The position numbers were made by a program, and so were the translations under genes. Under the pieces are notes generated by a model. That model was not told where the DNA came from. It worked only from the letters and a program-made list of their open reading frames with translations, and did no database searches. A stretch of DNA of 64,000 bases from Periplaneta americana (Eukaryota; Arthropoda; Insecta; Blattodea; Blattidae): the NCBI RefSeq assembly GCF_040183065.1, contig NC_091121.1:38043287-38107286 (forward strand), in the 5' to 3' direction. Positions within the stretch are counted from its first letter, which is position 1. Each line of letters opens with the position of its first letter. Shown in pieces: positions 46,186 to 57,120 of this stretch.

Positions 46186-46770
46186 CAGACGTGGACAAAT
46201 TAGGCTATTAGACTGAATTAATTATATGTGCAATAAAGCTGTCTTTATCGGCAGAAATAATGAACAAAAATGTATTTTGCACAGAAATAATGAACAGAAA
46301 ATTGAGTCTGGAGGTTACTAATATTTAGTGAACATTTCCTTATTCTTTATTAACACGTTGATTTTGTCAGGGATGCTGGAAACCAACGTTTGCCACTTTC
46401 TTTGAATATCAGCATCATTTAGCCAGATATCAGACAGTGCTTAAATGAATCCATGTTTTGTTGCAAGCCTCGTTTTGTTCACTTTCTTCTTCAGTATAGA
46501 TCACAGATTTTCAATTTCGTTCATGTCCGGTCTTCTTGCAGGCCATGGGAGAAAGAACTGTTGAATATCTCCTGCAGTATATAATCAAGACACCAGTAGT
46601 ACCAACACAGCCAGACAAAATATACTTAACCATTGGAAAAATATACCAGAAGATGTAAGCAATCATATTTACAACAATAGAGACTCTGTGAATTACACTG
46701 ATAGTTGATATGACGAATTATATTATGTTTCCAAGAAAAACGTTTTATTCTAATAATTTGTCCACGCCTC
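46186..46770 (-). mobile_element. Tc1-like element with transposase C-terminus
   Basis: Ends CAGACGTGGACAAATTA and inverted GAGGCGTGGACAAATTA, flanked by TA (46184-46185, 46771-46772). The minus frame 46318-46560 reads FFLPWPARRPDMNEIENL, stop (TGA for the family's Trp), SILKKKVNKTRLATKHGF, stop, then WLNDADIQRKWQTLVSSIPD to a proper stop. PDMNEIENL holds the last catalytic Glu of the DDE triad. The N-terminal two thirds are deleted; the junction is near 46575. Confidence 0.8.
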
Positions 46771-46772
46771 TA

Positions 46773-48070
46773 GTAGTAGCAGAGTAACAGTATTAGTAGT
46801 AGTAGCAGAGTAACAGTATTAGTAGTAGTAGCAGAGTAACAGTATTAGTAGTAGTAGCAGAGTAACAGTATTAGTAGTAGTAGTAGAGTAACAGTATTAG
46901 TAGTAGTAGCAGAGTAACAGTATTAGTAGTAGTAGCAGAGTAATAGTATTAGTAGTAGTAGCAGAGTAACAGTATTAGTAGTAGTAGTAGAGTAACAGTA
47001 TTAGTAGTAGTAGAGTAACAGTATTAGTAGTAGTAGTAGAGTAACAGTATTAGTAGTAGTAGTAGAGTAACAGTATTAGTAGTAGTAGTAGTAGAGTAAC
47101 AGTATTAGTAATAGTAGCAGAGTAACAGTATTAGTAGTAGTAGTAGAGTAACAGTATTAGTAGTAGTAGTAGAGTAACAGTATTAGTAGTAGTAGTAGAG
47201 TAACAGTATTAGTAGTAGTAGCAGAGTAACAGTATTAGTAGTAGTAGTAGTAGTAGAGTAACAGTATTAGTAGTAGCAGTAGAGTAACAGTATTAGTAGT
47301 AGTAGTAGAGTAACAGTATTAGTAGTAGTAGTAGAGTAACAGTATTAGTAGTAGTAGCAGAGTAACAGTATTAGTAGTAGTAGTAGAGTAACAGTATTAG
47401 TAGTAGTAGTAGTAGTAGAGTAACAGTATTAGTAGTAGTAGCAGAGTAACAGTATTAGTAGTAGTAGCAGAGTAACAGTATTAGTAGTAGTAGCAGAGTA
47501 ACAGTATTAGTAGTAGTAGTAGAGTAACAGTATTAGTAGTAGTAGCAGAGTAACAGTATTAGTAGTAGTAGCAGAGTAACAGTATTAGTAGTAGTAGTAG
47601 AGTAACAGTATTAGTAGTAGTAGCAGAGTAACAGTATTAGTAGTAGCAGTAGAGTAACAGTATTAGTAGTAGTAGTAGAGTAACAGTATTAGTAGTAGTA
47701 GAGTAACAGTATTAATAGTAGTAGTAGTAGTAGTAGAGTAACAGTATTAGTAGTAGTAGCAGAGTAACAGTATTAGTAGTAGTAGTAGAGTAACAGTATT
47801 AGTAGTAGTAGTAGTAGAGTAACAGTATTAGTAGTAGTAGTAGAGTAACAGTATTAGTATTAGTAGTAGTAGAGTAACAGTATTAATAGTAGTAGTAGTA
47901 GTAGAGTAACAGTATTAGTAGTAGTAGTAGTAGTAGAGTAACAGTATTAGTAGTAGTAGTAGTAGTAGAGTAACAGTATTAGTAGTAGTAGTAGAAGGTT
48001 AACAGTATTAGTAGTAGTAGTAGTAGTAGTAGAGTAACAGTATTAGTAGTAGTAGCAGAGTAACAGTAGT

Positions 48071-48111
<41 letters not shown>

Positions 48112-48303
48112 TAGTAGTAGTAGAGTAACAGTATTAGTAGTAGTAGTAGAGTAACAGTATTAGTAGTAGTAGCAGAGTAACAGTATTAGTAGTAGTAGTA
48201 GAGTAACAGTATTAGTAGTAGTAGTAGTAGTAGAGTAACAGTATTAATAGTAGTAGTAGTAGTAGAGTAACAGTATTAGTAGTGGTAGCAGAGTAACAGT
48301 AGT

Positions 48304-48371
<68 letters not shown>

Positions 48372-48390
48372 CAGTAGTAGTAGTAGTAAG
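46773..48390 (+). repeat. AGAGTAACAGTATTAG minisatellite
   Basis: About 1.6 kb of units made of AGAGTAACAGTAT followed by a variable number of TAG triplets, the last sometimes CAG. Unit length mostly 27-36 bp. Two patches (48067-48093, 48302-48336) expand to (CAG)n, apparently from the CAG variant. Confidence 0.95.
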
Positions 48391-48394
48391 AGTA

Positions 48395-49698
48395 AAAGGA
48401 GCAATATAATATATTCTGAAGCTCGTAATTTCTCAATTAGTATTCTTGTATTTTATCAAACAACTCAGAGGTACAATTTTTAATGTGTAACACGTACATA
48501 GGAGAATCACTGCACCTTAGCTGACGGAAGTAAATATTCTATTTCAAATACATAATTATGAAGGAAATTGACAATTTATGTTGTTTAATGAAGGAGAGTA
48601 AAAGTATAGATTTCCTCAATCAATCACTCGAACAGTTACGAATGAAATTAAACATCTGTTATTATAAGAAACGAGTGGGGAACATTAACTTACCACAAGC
48701 TTTAAAATACTAACTTCAAAGCCAAGAGGTTATGTAATGGCAGCAGGCAAAGAATAAAGACTAATTAATGTTTTATACAACTACACCGCTTGAAAAATAC
48801 GCTGAAAAAGAACTCTTTAAAAACTTTTCTTCATTCCTTTCTACTTTTTTATTTTTAAAAAGCCTTAATTTGTCAACTTACTTCCAGTTAAATTCAAATT
48901 CTTTGATGTGGAAAGAATAAAAGGAAAAATCCAGTTCTGATCGTTCCGGAAATAAATCAAGTCTTTTTCTCTTCTTCCCCTCTACCCTGTTCGCTCCCTT
49001 TAAAATTCTCTCCTCCACTCCATCGTGCAATCATAAAACCGATAATTGGGGCGGAAAAGTACTAGGAATCGTTTTAAATTACCAAGTTTTACTAATGCAA
49101 AATAATTTACACCAATTTATAATTCTACCATCTAATATCACAGACGTGAAAGCTGAAATGCGTCTTGTATATTTACAGAGTCGACACTCAAAACTGCCAT
49201 TTTATTGGGGGGAAAAAAAGATGAAGAGAGACAGATGGACAGGAAGTTGGAAATAATACACTCATTTTAATGTACAAAGCGATATCAGTGACTGACAAAG
49301 TACATATCCGCCCGGATGTTGCAGGATATGTATTTTAGCCTCGATCTTAAAACGCTTTATAACACAAAATAAAAAGTCCAGTAAAGAGAGCCATTAAAAT
49401 GAAACGCTACATAACAATAAAAGTCAATTTTACTACAAGACTCGTTGCTACTCTCTTCTACATGATTTCAGCTGTGTATGAAAACGTTTATCGCATTCAA
49501 TTTTGTGTCCTTCCGTCTGGTCTCTCATTCGTATGGACTGACAAACATTCAGAAACATTCGGCTAAATGTAGACAGGAAATATCGTGGTATCAACCGATC
49601 TACAGTAATCACAATCGGACTTAACTGTATACTGTTCATGTTGATATCCATAAAAAGTATTATTATTGGTATCACTATCGATTCCCTTAAGTTGGATG
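48395..49698. other. Unassigned sequence
   Basis: No coding or repeat feature recognised; a 75-codon minus frame at 49448-49675 has no domain. Confidence 0.4.
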
Positions 49699-49706
49699 GT
49701 CTACAT

Positions 49707-50122
49707 CCGAGGTCTGCATCGGACGTTTTCGCTCGAGCGCCAAGTAGTTCATAGCATAATCCGATAGGTAGCGCACATGCATGATGGGTAAATTGTCACG
49801 AGCAATAAATCCTCGAACGGTATAAGTCGAGAGTTAGACATTCGTTCTTGTTACAGTGATGAACTGTATAGTAACATCATAGATGTTTATCATTTCAAAA
49901 CTTTGCAGTGTTTAACTAACCTCTCCATAGTACAACTACAAAACTTGTTTTAAAATGTAATATAAATGTTGCATGTAAATGTGTGTGTTTCCCCCACCCC
50001 CCACACAGGAGTGATTTTGTTTTTGCTACATCTGATAGATGTTATTGGATGTAAATGTAATTATTATAAACGGAGAACACAATCACGATAATGCAAGAAC
50101 TGTATCAAGTTTTCTAGTAGTA

Positions 50123-50163
<41 letters not shown>

Positions 50164-50687
50164 CATAATAATAATTAGTGTATCAATCTTTGCGTCTGTA
50201 ACAGTTGTGCAGCATGATTATTCATTTTATTATATTTTCTGTGACGTTATCTCTGTACTAATATTGTTATATCAATAATATTTTGTAAAACGTTTCTACA
50301 TTGACGCAGTATATAGGCGGAATACTATGTATGGACCTATCATATTATATATGTGGTAAATCAAATATTGAATAATTATTAATTAGCAATAATAACTGTA
50401 TATCGAAGTTTTTCATACTATTTTATTTATAACTTCATGTTCCTGTTTTGACTGTTCCATTAAACGTTTGTCATAAACTCAGAAAATAAAGCCTTATTTT
50501 TACAGTGTGAGCAAAACATGTGTGTATCTTATCTGTCGCCTTCCATACAAGATAAGACATGTCGGTGAGATTACCTTGTACTGTACTTCTATTTATTACG
50601 AGCGTATCACGACCGATCGTATCTCACTCGAGGGTGCGACACTCGACCGAGTTCAAGCGAGCGATTTAACTCCAATGCAGCACTCTG
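49707..50687. mobile_element. hAT-like non-autonomous element
   Basis: Imperfect ends CCGAGGTCTGCATCGGAC and inverted CAGAGTGCTGCATTGGAG, both followed by a CGCTCG block. 8-bp flanks GTCTACAT (49699-49706) and GTCTACGT (50688-50695), 7 of 8. 981 bp, no transposase frame; an (AAT)n tract at 50127-50175. Its right flank continues as MULE-like sequence, so it inserted into that. Confidence 0.65.
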
Positions 50688-50696
50688 GTCTACGTT

Positions 50697-51030
50697 GAAT
50701 TTAGTCAAGAGGAAAATTCGCACAAGGACTTTTCGTCAACACATAACATTTCGTCAATACAATCATCTTTTCTATGGTTTTGAATATGGAATTATCGTTT
50801 CCATGGTTTTGGATTTGAAATTTTAATCGAACATTTTAGCTCCAGTATGAACATGTATTGATTTTCCGTGCAGATTCTAACCAAATGTTTCGATACGCCG
50901 AGACTAGTACAATACAACAGGGACAGGTCTATGTTAGAGGACGACAATCGCAGGTACAATTACAATGCAAGTAATAAAAACAACACACGGAAATATTGCC
51001 GCTGTATAGAGAGGCTTGCATAGGTTCATT
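50697..51030 (+). pseudogene. Second copy of the TTCGTCAA MULE fragment
   Basis: Plus strand is a close inverted match to 41020-41345. The frame 50880-51018 encodes KCFDTPRLVQYNRDRSMLED then DNRRYNYNASNKNNTRK, YCRCIERLA and stop. TTCGTCAA motifs are at 50730-50760. Confidence 0.7.
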
Positions 51031-51150
51031 TATGCAAATCATGTCTAATGTCTTGCTCTTTAAAAAACAAAGACACAGCTACTGCAAGGAATCTCTGTTC
51101 CATTAACAGACACTCGAGCTAGGGAGATGCAAATCAGCTGATGACCACTG

Positions 51151-51512
51151 CTCTAGAGCAAAGTTAAAAAGTAAAGAGGATAGTGCATCTCCTTGCTTCA
51201 GCCCGCAGTGAATTGAAAAAGCACCCAACAGAAACTGACCTATACGGACTCTACTGTACGTTTCACTGAGACACATTTTAATTAATAGAACTAGTTTTTT
51301 AGGAATACCAAATTCAATAACAATATCATACAAAACTTCTCTTTTAACGGAGTCATATGCCTTTTTGAACTCTATCAATAACTGATGTAGACCTACTGTA
51401 CCCTTACACTTCCATTTTCTTCTCCAATATCTGTCGAATACAAGAAATCTGATCAATAGTCGATCTATTACGCATAAAACCACACTGATGATCCCCAGTA
51501 ATTTCGTCTACA
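51151..51512 (-). pseudogene. LINE family B, outermost of three nested copies
   Basis: Minus strand: HCGFMRNRSTIDQ-like start near 51490, KKAYDSVKREVLYDIVIEFG, IPKKLVLLIKMCLSETYSRV and IHCGLKQGDALSSLLFNFAL. This is the RT fingers/palm upstream of the catalytic box, found nowhere else in the window. It is cut at both ends: at 51151 by unrelated sequence and at 51512 by insertion of the next copy. The codons LTPY at 53355 and VDEIT at 51500 appear to be the two halves of the interrupted site. Confidence 0.75.
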
Positions 51513-51526
51513 TATGGAATTAATAC

Positions 51527-53340
51527 TTACTTACAAATGGCTTTCAAGGAACCCGGAGGTTCATTGCCGCCCTCTTATAAGCCCATCATTGGTCCCCATC
51601 CTGAGCAAGATTAATCCATTCTCTATCATCATATCCCACCTCCCTCTAATCCATTTTAATATTATCTTCCCATCTACGTCTCGGCCTCCCTAAAGGTTTT
51701 TTTCCCTCCGGCCTTCCAACTAACACTCTATATGCACTTCTGGATTCGCCCATACGTACTACATGCCCTGCCCAACTCCAACCTCTCGATTTAATGTTCC
51801 TAATTATGTCAGGTGAAAGGAGAAAATCCACAAACGATTAGGGAAAACGCGGAAATTCTACTTGAAGCAAGTAAAGCGATAGGTTTGGAAGTAAATCCCG
51901 AAAAGACTAAGTATATGATTATGTCTCGTGTCCAGAATATTGTACGAAATGGAACTATAAAAATTGGAGATTTATCTTTCGAAGAGGTGGAAAAATTCAA
52001 ATATCTTGGAGCAAGAGTAAAAAATATAAATGACACTCGGGAGGAAATTAAACACAGAATAAATATGGGACATCCGTGTTATTATTCGGCTGAGAAGCTT
52101 TTGTCATCTAGTCTTCTGTCAAAAAATCTGAAAGTTAGAATTTATAAAACAGTTGTATTACCGTTGTTCTTTATGGTTGTGAAACTTGGACTCTCACTTT
52201 GAGAGAGGAACAGAGATAAGGATGTTTGAGAATAAGGTTCTTAGGAAAATATTTAGGGCTATGAAGTTACAGGAGAATGGAGAAAGTTACACAACGCAGA
52301 GCTGCACGCATTGTATTCTTCACCTGACATAATTAAGAACATAAAATCCAGACGTTTGAGATAGGCAGGACATGTAGCACGTATGGGCGAATCCAGAAAT
52401 GCATATAGAGTGTTAGTTGGGAGGCCGGAGGGAAAAAGACCTTTGGGGAGGCCGAGACGTAGATGGGAAGATAATATTAAAATGGATTTCAGGGGGGTGG
52501 GATATGATGATAGATAATGGATTAATCTTGCTCAGGATGGGAACCAATGGCGGGCTTATGTGAGGGCGGCAATGAACCTCCGGGTTCCTTAAAAGCCAGT
52601 AAGTAAGTAATTATGTCAGGTGAAGAATACAATGCGTGCAGTTCTCTGTTGTGTAACTTTCTCCTTTCTCCTGTAACTTCATCCCTCTTAGCCCCAAATA
52701 TTTTCCTAAGCACCTTATTCTCAAACACTCTTAACCTATGTGCCTCTCTCAAAGTGAGAGTCCAAGTTTCACAACCATAAAGAACAACCGGTAATATAAC
52801 TGTTTTATAAATTCTAAATTTCAGATTTTTTGACAGCAGACTGGATGATAAAAGCTTCTCAACCGAATAATAACACGCATTTCCCATATTTATTCTGTGT
52901 TTAATTTCCTCCCGAGTATCATTTATATTTGTTACTGTTGCTCCAAGATATTTGAACTTCTCCACCTCTTCAAAAGATAAATTTCCAATTTTTATATTTC
53001 CATTTCGTACAATATTCTCGTCACGAGACATAATCATATACTTTGGGTTTTCGGGATTTACTTCCAAACCTATCTCTTTACTTGCTTCCAGTAAAATTCC
53101 CGTGTTTTCCCTAATCGTTTGTGGATTTTCTCCTAACATATTCACGTCATCCGCATAGACAAGCAGCTGATGTAACCCGTTCAATTCCAAACCCTTTCTG
53201 TTATCCTGGACTTTCCTAATGGAATACTCTAGAGCAAAGTCAAAAAGTAAAGGTGATAGTGCACCTCCTTGCTTTAGCCCACAGTAAATTGGAAACGCAT
53301 CTGACAGAAACTGTCCTATACGGACTCTGCTGTACGACAT
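51527..53340 (-). pseudogene. LINE family B, middle nested copy
   Basis: Minus frame from 53340: [69 protein letters not shown] and LYSSPDI, an open run of 272 codons, interrupted at 52624 and resuming at 51800 with RNIKSRG...AGHVVRMGES to the 3' end and a GTAA tail at 51527. Flanks TATGGAATTAATAC (51513-51526) and TATGGAGTTAATAC (53341-53354) form a 13/14 TSD. Confidence 0.85.
51818..52607 (+). pseudogene. LINE family B, innermost copy, 17-bp perfect TSD
   Basis: Plus strand starts [19 protein letters not shown] and covers KFKYLGARV and [20 protein letters not shown], frameshifts at [13 protein letters not shown] (family [11 protein letters not shown]), and shows further lesions to the CCTTAAAAGCCAGTAAGTAA end. 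Flanked by TAATTATGTCAGGTGAA at 51801-51817 and 52608-52624. Opposite in strand to its host. Confidence 0.9.
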
Positions 53341-53354
53341 TATGGAGTTAATAC

Positions 53355-54130
53355 TGAAAATATATACAATGTCAAACTATAATGTGCACTAGTCTCAAAA
53401 ATGAAACAGTTTCAAATTTCCAGGACATTCTTCTATAGGTACTGTATTAACGTAATGAAAAAAAGAACGTGTAAACTTTCACACATATTCAGAATACGTT
53501 TTATAACCACGTATCATTCCTCTTGCCACATTTAATGAATACAGAGAAGCGTAACATCGATATAAAAAAGAAACCAGCTCTCTTTTCCAGTTGCTGTACT
53601 TTTTCACATTCTATTTTACAATTCAAAGCAATTTTCTTAATGCTTCATGTTCTTTTCGGTTTTTTTTATTTGTGCGAATGCGCGCGCATATGTGTTTAAT
53701 TAGAGAAGGCAGTTGTGCGGGAGGCGTCGGGGAGGGGGCGTCATGCATACATCGAATGTAATTGGACAACTCTCGCGACGCTACCCTGGGTGTGCACCGC
53801 TTGCAAACGACCGTCTAATTTCTGCGAAAGGTTTAACTTTAAATGGCTCATGGTATAGAACAAGTATGAACGGTCTTTAATGGTTAGGAGTACATCCTCA
53901 ATTCTCTGCTTCTTTTCTTCTTTCTCGCTGTATTCGGTAGTTCAGTCCCTCTTTATGTAATAAACACCTGAAATACACTTCTTCCCTTCATACTATTGTT
54001 AGGAAATGGAAGAGAAGTGGAGGTGCAGCAGTTCGAGCACTGCAACTGCGTCACCTCTTTCGTTCAACGGCTTGGATTACAGTAGACGTCTCAATACGAA
54101 AAAAACTTCCCCTTTCTTCTAAAATAAAAG
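53355..54130. other. Mostly unassigned; possible outer LINE B upstream
   Basis: The first few codons fit the outer LINE B. Beyond about 53400 I recognise nothing. A GCGCGCGCATATG patch occurs near 53680. Confidence 0.35.
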
Positions 54131-54467
54131 ATCGATCCCGACTCAAACGTCTGGATTTAATGTGCTTATTTAAGTCAGGTGAAGAATACAATTCGTGTAG
54201 TTCTGCGTTGTGTAACTTTCTCCATTCTACTGTAACTTCATCCCTTTTACCATGGGTGGGCAACTCGTGCTCTCAAAGTGTCAACACAATCTCAGTGCAG
54301 GTAGAACGGACTCTGTACTAGCTGTACTGTCTGTGTGCGGTTTTTTTCAAGACACAAGTTCGATCGCGTCTGCCTAAGTGGCGGCTCGTTTTAAGTGAAA
54401 AACAATATAATTCCCAGATCATTTCTCTTTATACGATGAAAAAGTAATGGAACGGAGAAAAATTCTC

Positions 54468-54538
54468 TCCGGCGCCGGGATTTGAACCCGGGTTTTCAGC
54501 TCTACGTGCTGATGCTTTATCCACTAAGCCACACCGGA
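54468..54538 (-). ncRNA. tRNA-like head of SINE C, left unit
   Basis: 71 nt folds as a full cloverleaf: acceptor TCCGGTG/CGCCGGA (one U-G), D stem GCTT/AAGC, anticodon stem TCAGC/GCTGA with loop ACGTAGA (anticodon GTA, Tyr-type, but C at the position usually U33), T stem CCGGG/CCCGG with loop TTCAAAT. It is embedded in a repeat, so a SINE promoter rather than a tRNA gene. Confidence 0.75.
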
Positions 54539-54907
54539 TACCATCCCGGCGTCGGACAGAATCATCTCAGATTAAGCTCCAACTCTTGGGTTCCCTCTAG
54601 TGGCCGCCCTCTGCACTACATCATAGATGTCTATGAACGTAGGACCGAAGTCCACACATGTGCTGAGGTGCACTCGTAATGAGTAACTAGTTGGCCGGGA
54701 TCCGACGGAATAAACCACGAAGTGATTTACGCATATCATATATATTATTTTAATGTACCGAAGTACATATGATATTTCTATGCAGAATGTGTGGACTTCG
54801 GTCCTACGTTCATAGACATCTATGACGTAGTGCAGAGGGCGGCCACTAGAGGGAAACCAAGAATTGGAGCTTAATCTGAGATGATTCTGTCCGACGCCGG
54901 GATGGTA

Positions 54908-54978
54908 TCCTGTGTGGCTTAGTGGATAAAGTATCAGCACGTAGAGCTGTAAACCCGGGTTCAAATCCCGGCGCAGGA
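54908..54978 (+). ncRNA. tRNA-like head of SINE C, right unit
   Basis: Same cloverleaf, 71 nt. The fourth acceptor pair is T-A here (TCCTGTG/CGCAGGA) but G-C in the other heads: both partners changed. One anticodon-stem pair is lost (GCTGT). Confidence 0.75.
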
Positions 54979-56719
54979 GAGAATTTTTCTCCGTTCCATT
55001 ACTCTTTCATCGTATGATGACGCAGAATATCTGCATATAAATATCATATGTACTTCGGTACATTAAAGTAATATACATTTCTCTTTAGTTACGAGTAAAA
55101 AGAGATTTTTTTTTATTAAGAAGAGTATTAATACTTGTATTCTATTACACTTTGTTACGCATGACATTTTATGTAACAAATAAACAGTGAAGGTTTAGTA
55201 AAGAATTACTGTCTGCATCTGCTTTAGAACAGCTAAAGGTAAAAATGAGATATCAACAAGGTGAGACTGATATCAAATATCATTAGCACGTTGTGCGTGC
55301 GAGTTACAGAATTGCACGACATATAATGGACTAACTAAAAACATTTTTATGAATAAATTTGAAATGTGGCAGTATCATGTAGAACATAGACAACTTCACT
55401 TTCTTTGACTATAAACTATCTTGAAGAGTGACAAGAAAATCTTCTTATCAAATATAAGACTCTACTTCAAGACCTACAGCAGAATTCACTGGTAAGTTTG
55501 GAGAAACAGTGACAACTGACAAGGAATCGAAATTTTTCTCAAATCTTTTTGGCTTACGCCGATAGAAAATCCTGAAAATTTATACCTTGAATTAACAAAT
55601 CTACATAACAGCACGCCAATCAGATTCCAGTAAAATCAGGAATCGAACTGTTCGTAATGTTGTCTAAGTCAGAATTTCCAAGCATACTCTTTGCTTCCAT
55701 ATATACTGTATGTGCTTGAGGCAGAGTTTAATACAAGAAAAAAGTGTAAAAGCTCTCAAAGTAAAGAAAGAGCTCAGAAGTAAGTTTATTTCATCTACCG
55801 TGACATGTAAAAACTATTTCCTTGAAATTGTTATTGTTTGCTAATACAGACTATTACCTTTCTGAGAACACAGGAATACTCTTTAACGTATAAAGACTTG
55901 TAAATTCTAGCGTTCTATGTTTCAAATAAAACATATAATAAGAAATACTAACAAATAGTGTAATAATAAATAAGTGTTACAGCTATATTTGTTGTATCTT
56001 CAAAATGTTGTATTCAGTTTGTGTTTCCAGTACTAAACTAATTTACAAAGCTAGGAAATAATATAATTTTGTTATGTGTGTTCAGGTATAGTCTGTCTAA
56101 AATTACTATAATTATTGCACCATGCGTCATTCTGAAATTCTAATCATGGAATAGATATCACGACCACCTGCATGAGCCGCCAGAGCGCACCGTGGCTTTT
56201 GCAGCGAAACTACAAACAACTTGTAACTGCTGCGGCTGACTCCGTCTGCCTTTCTCTCTTTCAAGGTTTTTTAGCACTTTGGGAGCACGAGTTGCCCATC
56301 CATGCCTTTTACCACCAAACACATCTAATTCTCGAACACTCTTAGCCTTTGTTCCTCTCTCAAAGTGAGAGTCCAAGTTCCACAACCATACAGAACAACC
56401 GGAAATATAACTGTTTTATAAATTCTAACTCTCAGCTTTTTTGAGATCAGACTGGATGATAAAAGCTTCTCAACCAAATAATAACAAGCATTTCTCATAT
56501 TCATTCCGCGTTTAATTTCCCTCCGAGTGTAATTTATATTTGTTACTGTTGCTTCAAATATTTGAATTTTTCTACCTTTCAAAAGGACAAATTTCCAATT
56601 TTTATATATCCATTTCCTACTATGTTCTGGTCACGAGACATAATCATATACTGTGTATTTTCGGTAAACTCAATATTACTTCTAAAAGCAAATATTTGAT
56701 GGGGGTAGATAAAAAAGTT

Positions 56720-57040
56720 ATTTTTTTCTTCCACTATATTAATAATGTCAAAAGAAGTGTTTATACAAATTTTTGCCACTCGACCGCAATTACGATGCCG
56801 TCCAGAAAGTGATTTTCTCTGGAGCCGTTTACAGAAAAAAATCACAAATGCATGCAAAGATTTATTGAAGCAGATACAGCAATTGTTGCGCTATTTGTCA
56901 ACATATCTCCCACTGGAATTAAAACATCTGTCATACCATGGGATCAATTTTTGTATCCTTGTGTCGCAGAAGTCAGCCGCCTGGGATCGGAACCAGCGTT
57001 TGACAGCCGTCTGCACCTCTCTGTCGATCCCATGATGTGA
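56720..57040 (-). pseudogene. Mariner transposase C-terminus and 3' UTR
   Basis: Minus strand from 57040: HHGIDREVQTAVKRWFRSQA, ADFCDTRIQKLIPWYDRCFN, SSGRYVDK, stop near 56900. This is the C-terminal end of a mariner (Mos1-like) transposase (W...A..F...GI.KL..RYDKC....G.YVEK). The following 3' UTR to 56720 recurs on the plus strand at 57981-58150. The catalytic part is missing upstream. Confidence 0.65.
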
Positions 57041-57120
57041 CACATGTCTCAATTCCGGTGGGGAATATGTTTAAAATAGCTCACAAATTGAAGACTACAC
57101 GAGAAGAACGGGATAAGTCA

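Larger units (their letters stand above)
54432..55075. mobile_element. SINE C inverted composite, 12-bp TSD
   Basis: Two SINE C units face outward: a minus-strand unit from 54432 and a plus-strand unit to 55075, with shared central sequence (TAGTGGCCGCCCTCTGCACT and its inverse). CATTTCTCTTTA at 54420-54431 and 55076-55087 flanks the whole, so the pair appears to have inserted as one unit. Each arm has a tRNA-like head, a CTCCGTTCCATTACTCTTTC tail, and near the end a hairpin ATGTAC-TTCG-GTACAT. Confidence 0.8.
54251..56304. mobile_element. hAT element, 2054 bp, 8-bp perfect TSD
   Basis: Near-identical 30-bp TIRs starting CATGGGTGGGCAACTCGTGC and inverted CATGGATGGGCAACTCGTGC. Flanked by CCTTTTAC at 54243-54250 and 56305-56312. 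No transposase frame was recognised inside (55.1-56.2 kb shows only weak, broken frames), so its coding region is lost or decayed. Hosts the inverted SINE C composite. Confidence 0.85.
54135..56665 (-). pseudogene. LINE family B, split by a hAT element
   Basis: Right part (56313-56665, minus): [84 protein letters not shown]. Left part (54135-54242): KRDEVTVEWRKLHNAELHEL, YSSPDLNKHIKSRRL. The two abut in the family order, with a short loss of [13 protein letters not shown] codons, once the hAT at 54251-56304 is removed. It is truncated at both ends. Confidence 0.75.

Noticed and set aside
46773..48390. CRISPR-like regular spacing of a constant core and variable parts
   Set aside because: The variable parts are only TAG/CAG triplets of differing number, no unique spacers, no cas genes, and the DNA is eukaryotic.
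54482..54964. Two open frames starting MNPGFQLYVLMLYPLSHTGY and its near-twin on the other strand
   Set aside because: They are the two arms of the inverted SINE C pair read in frame; not proteins.
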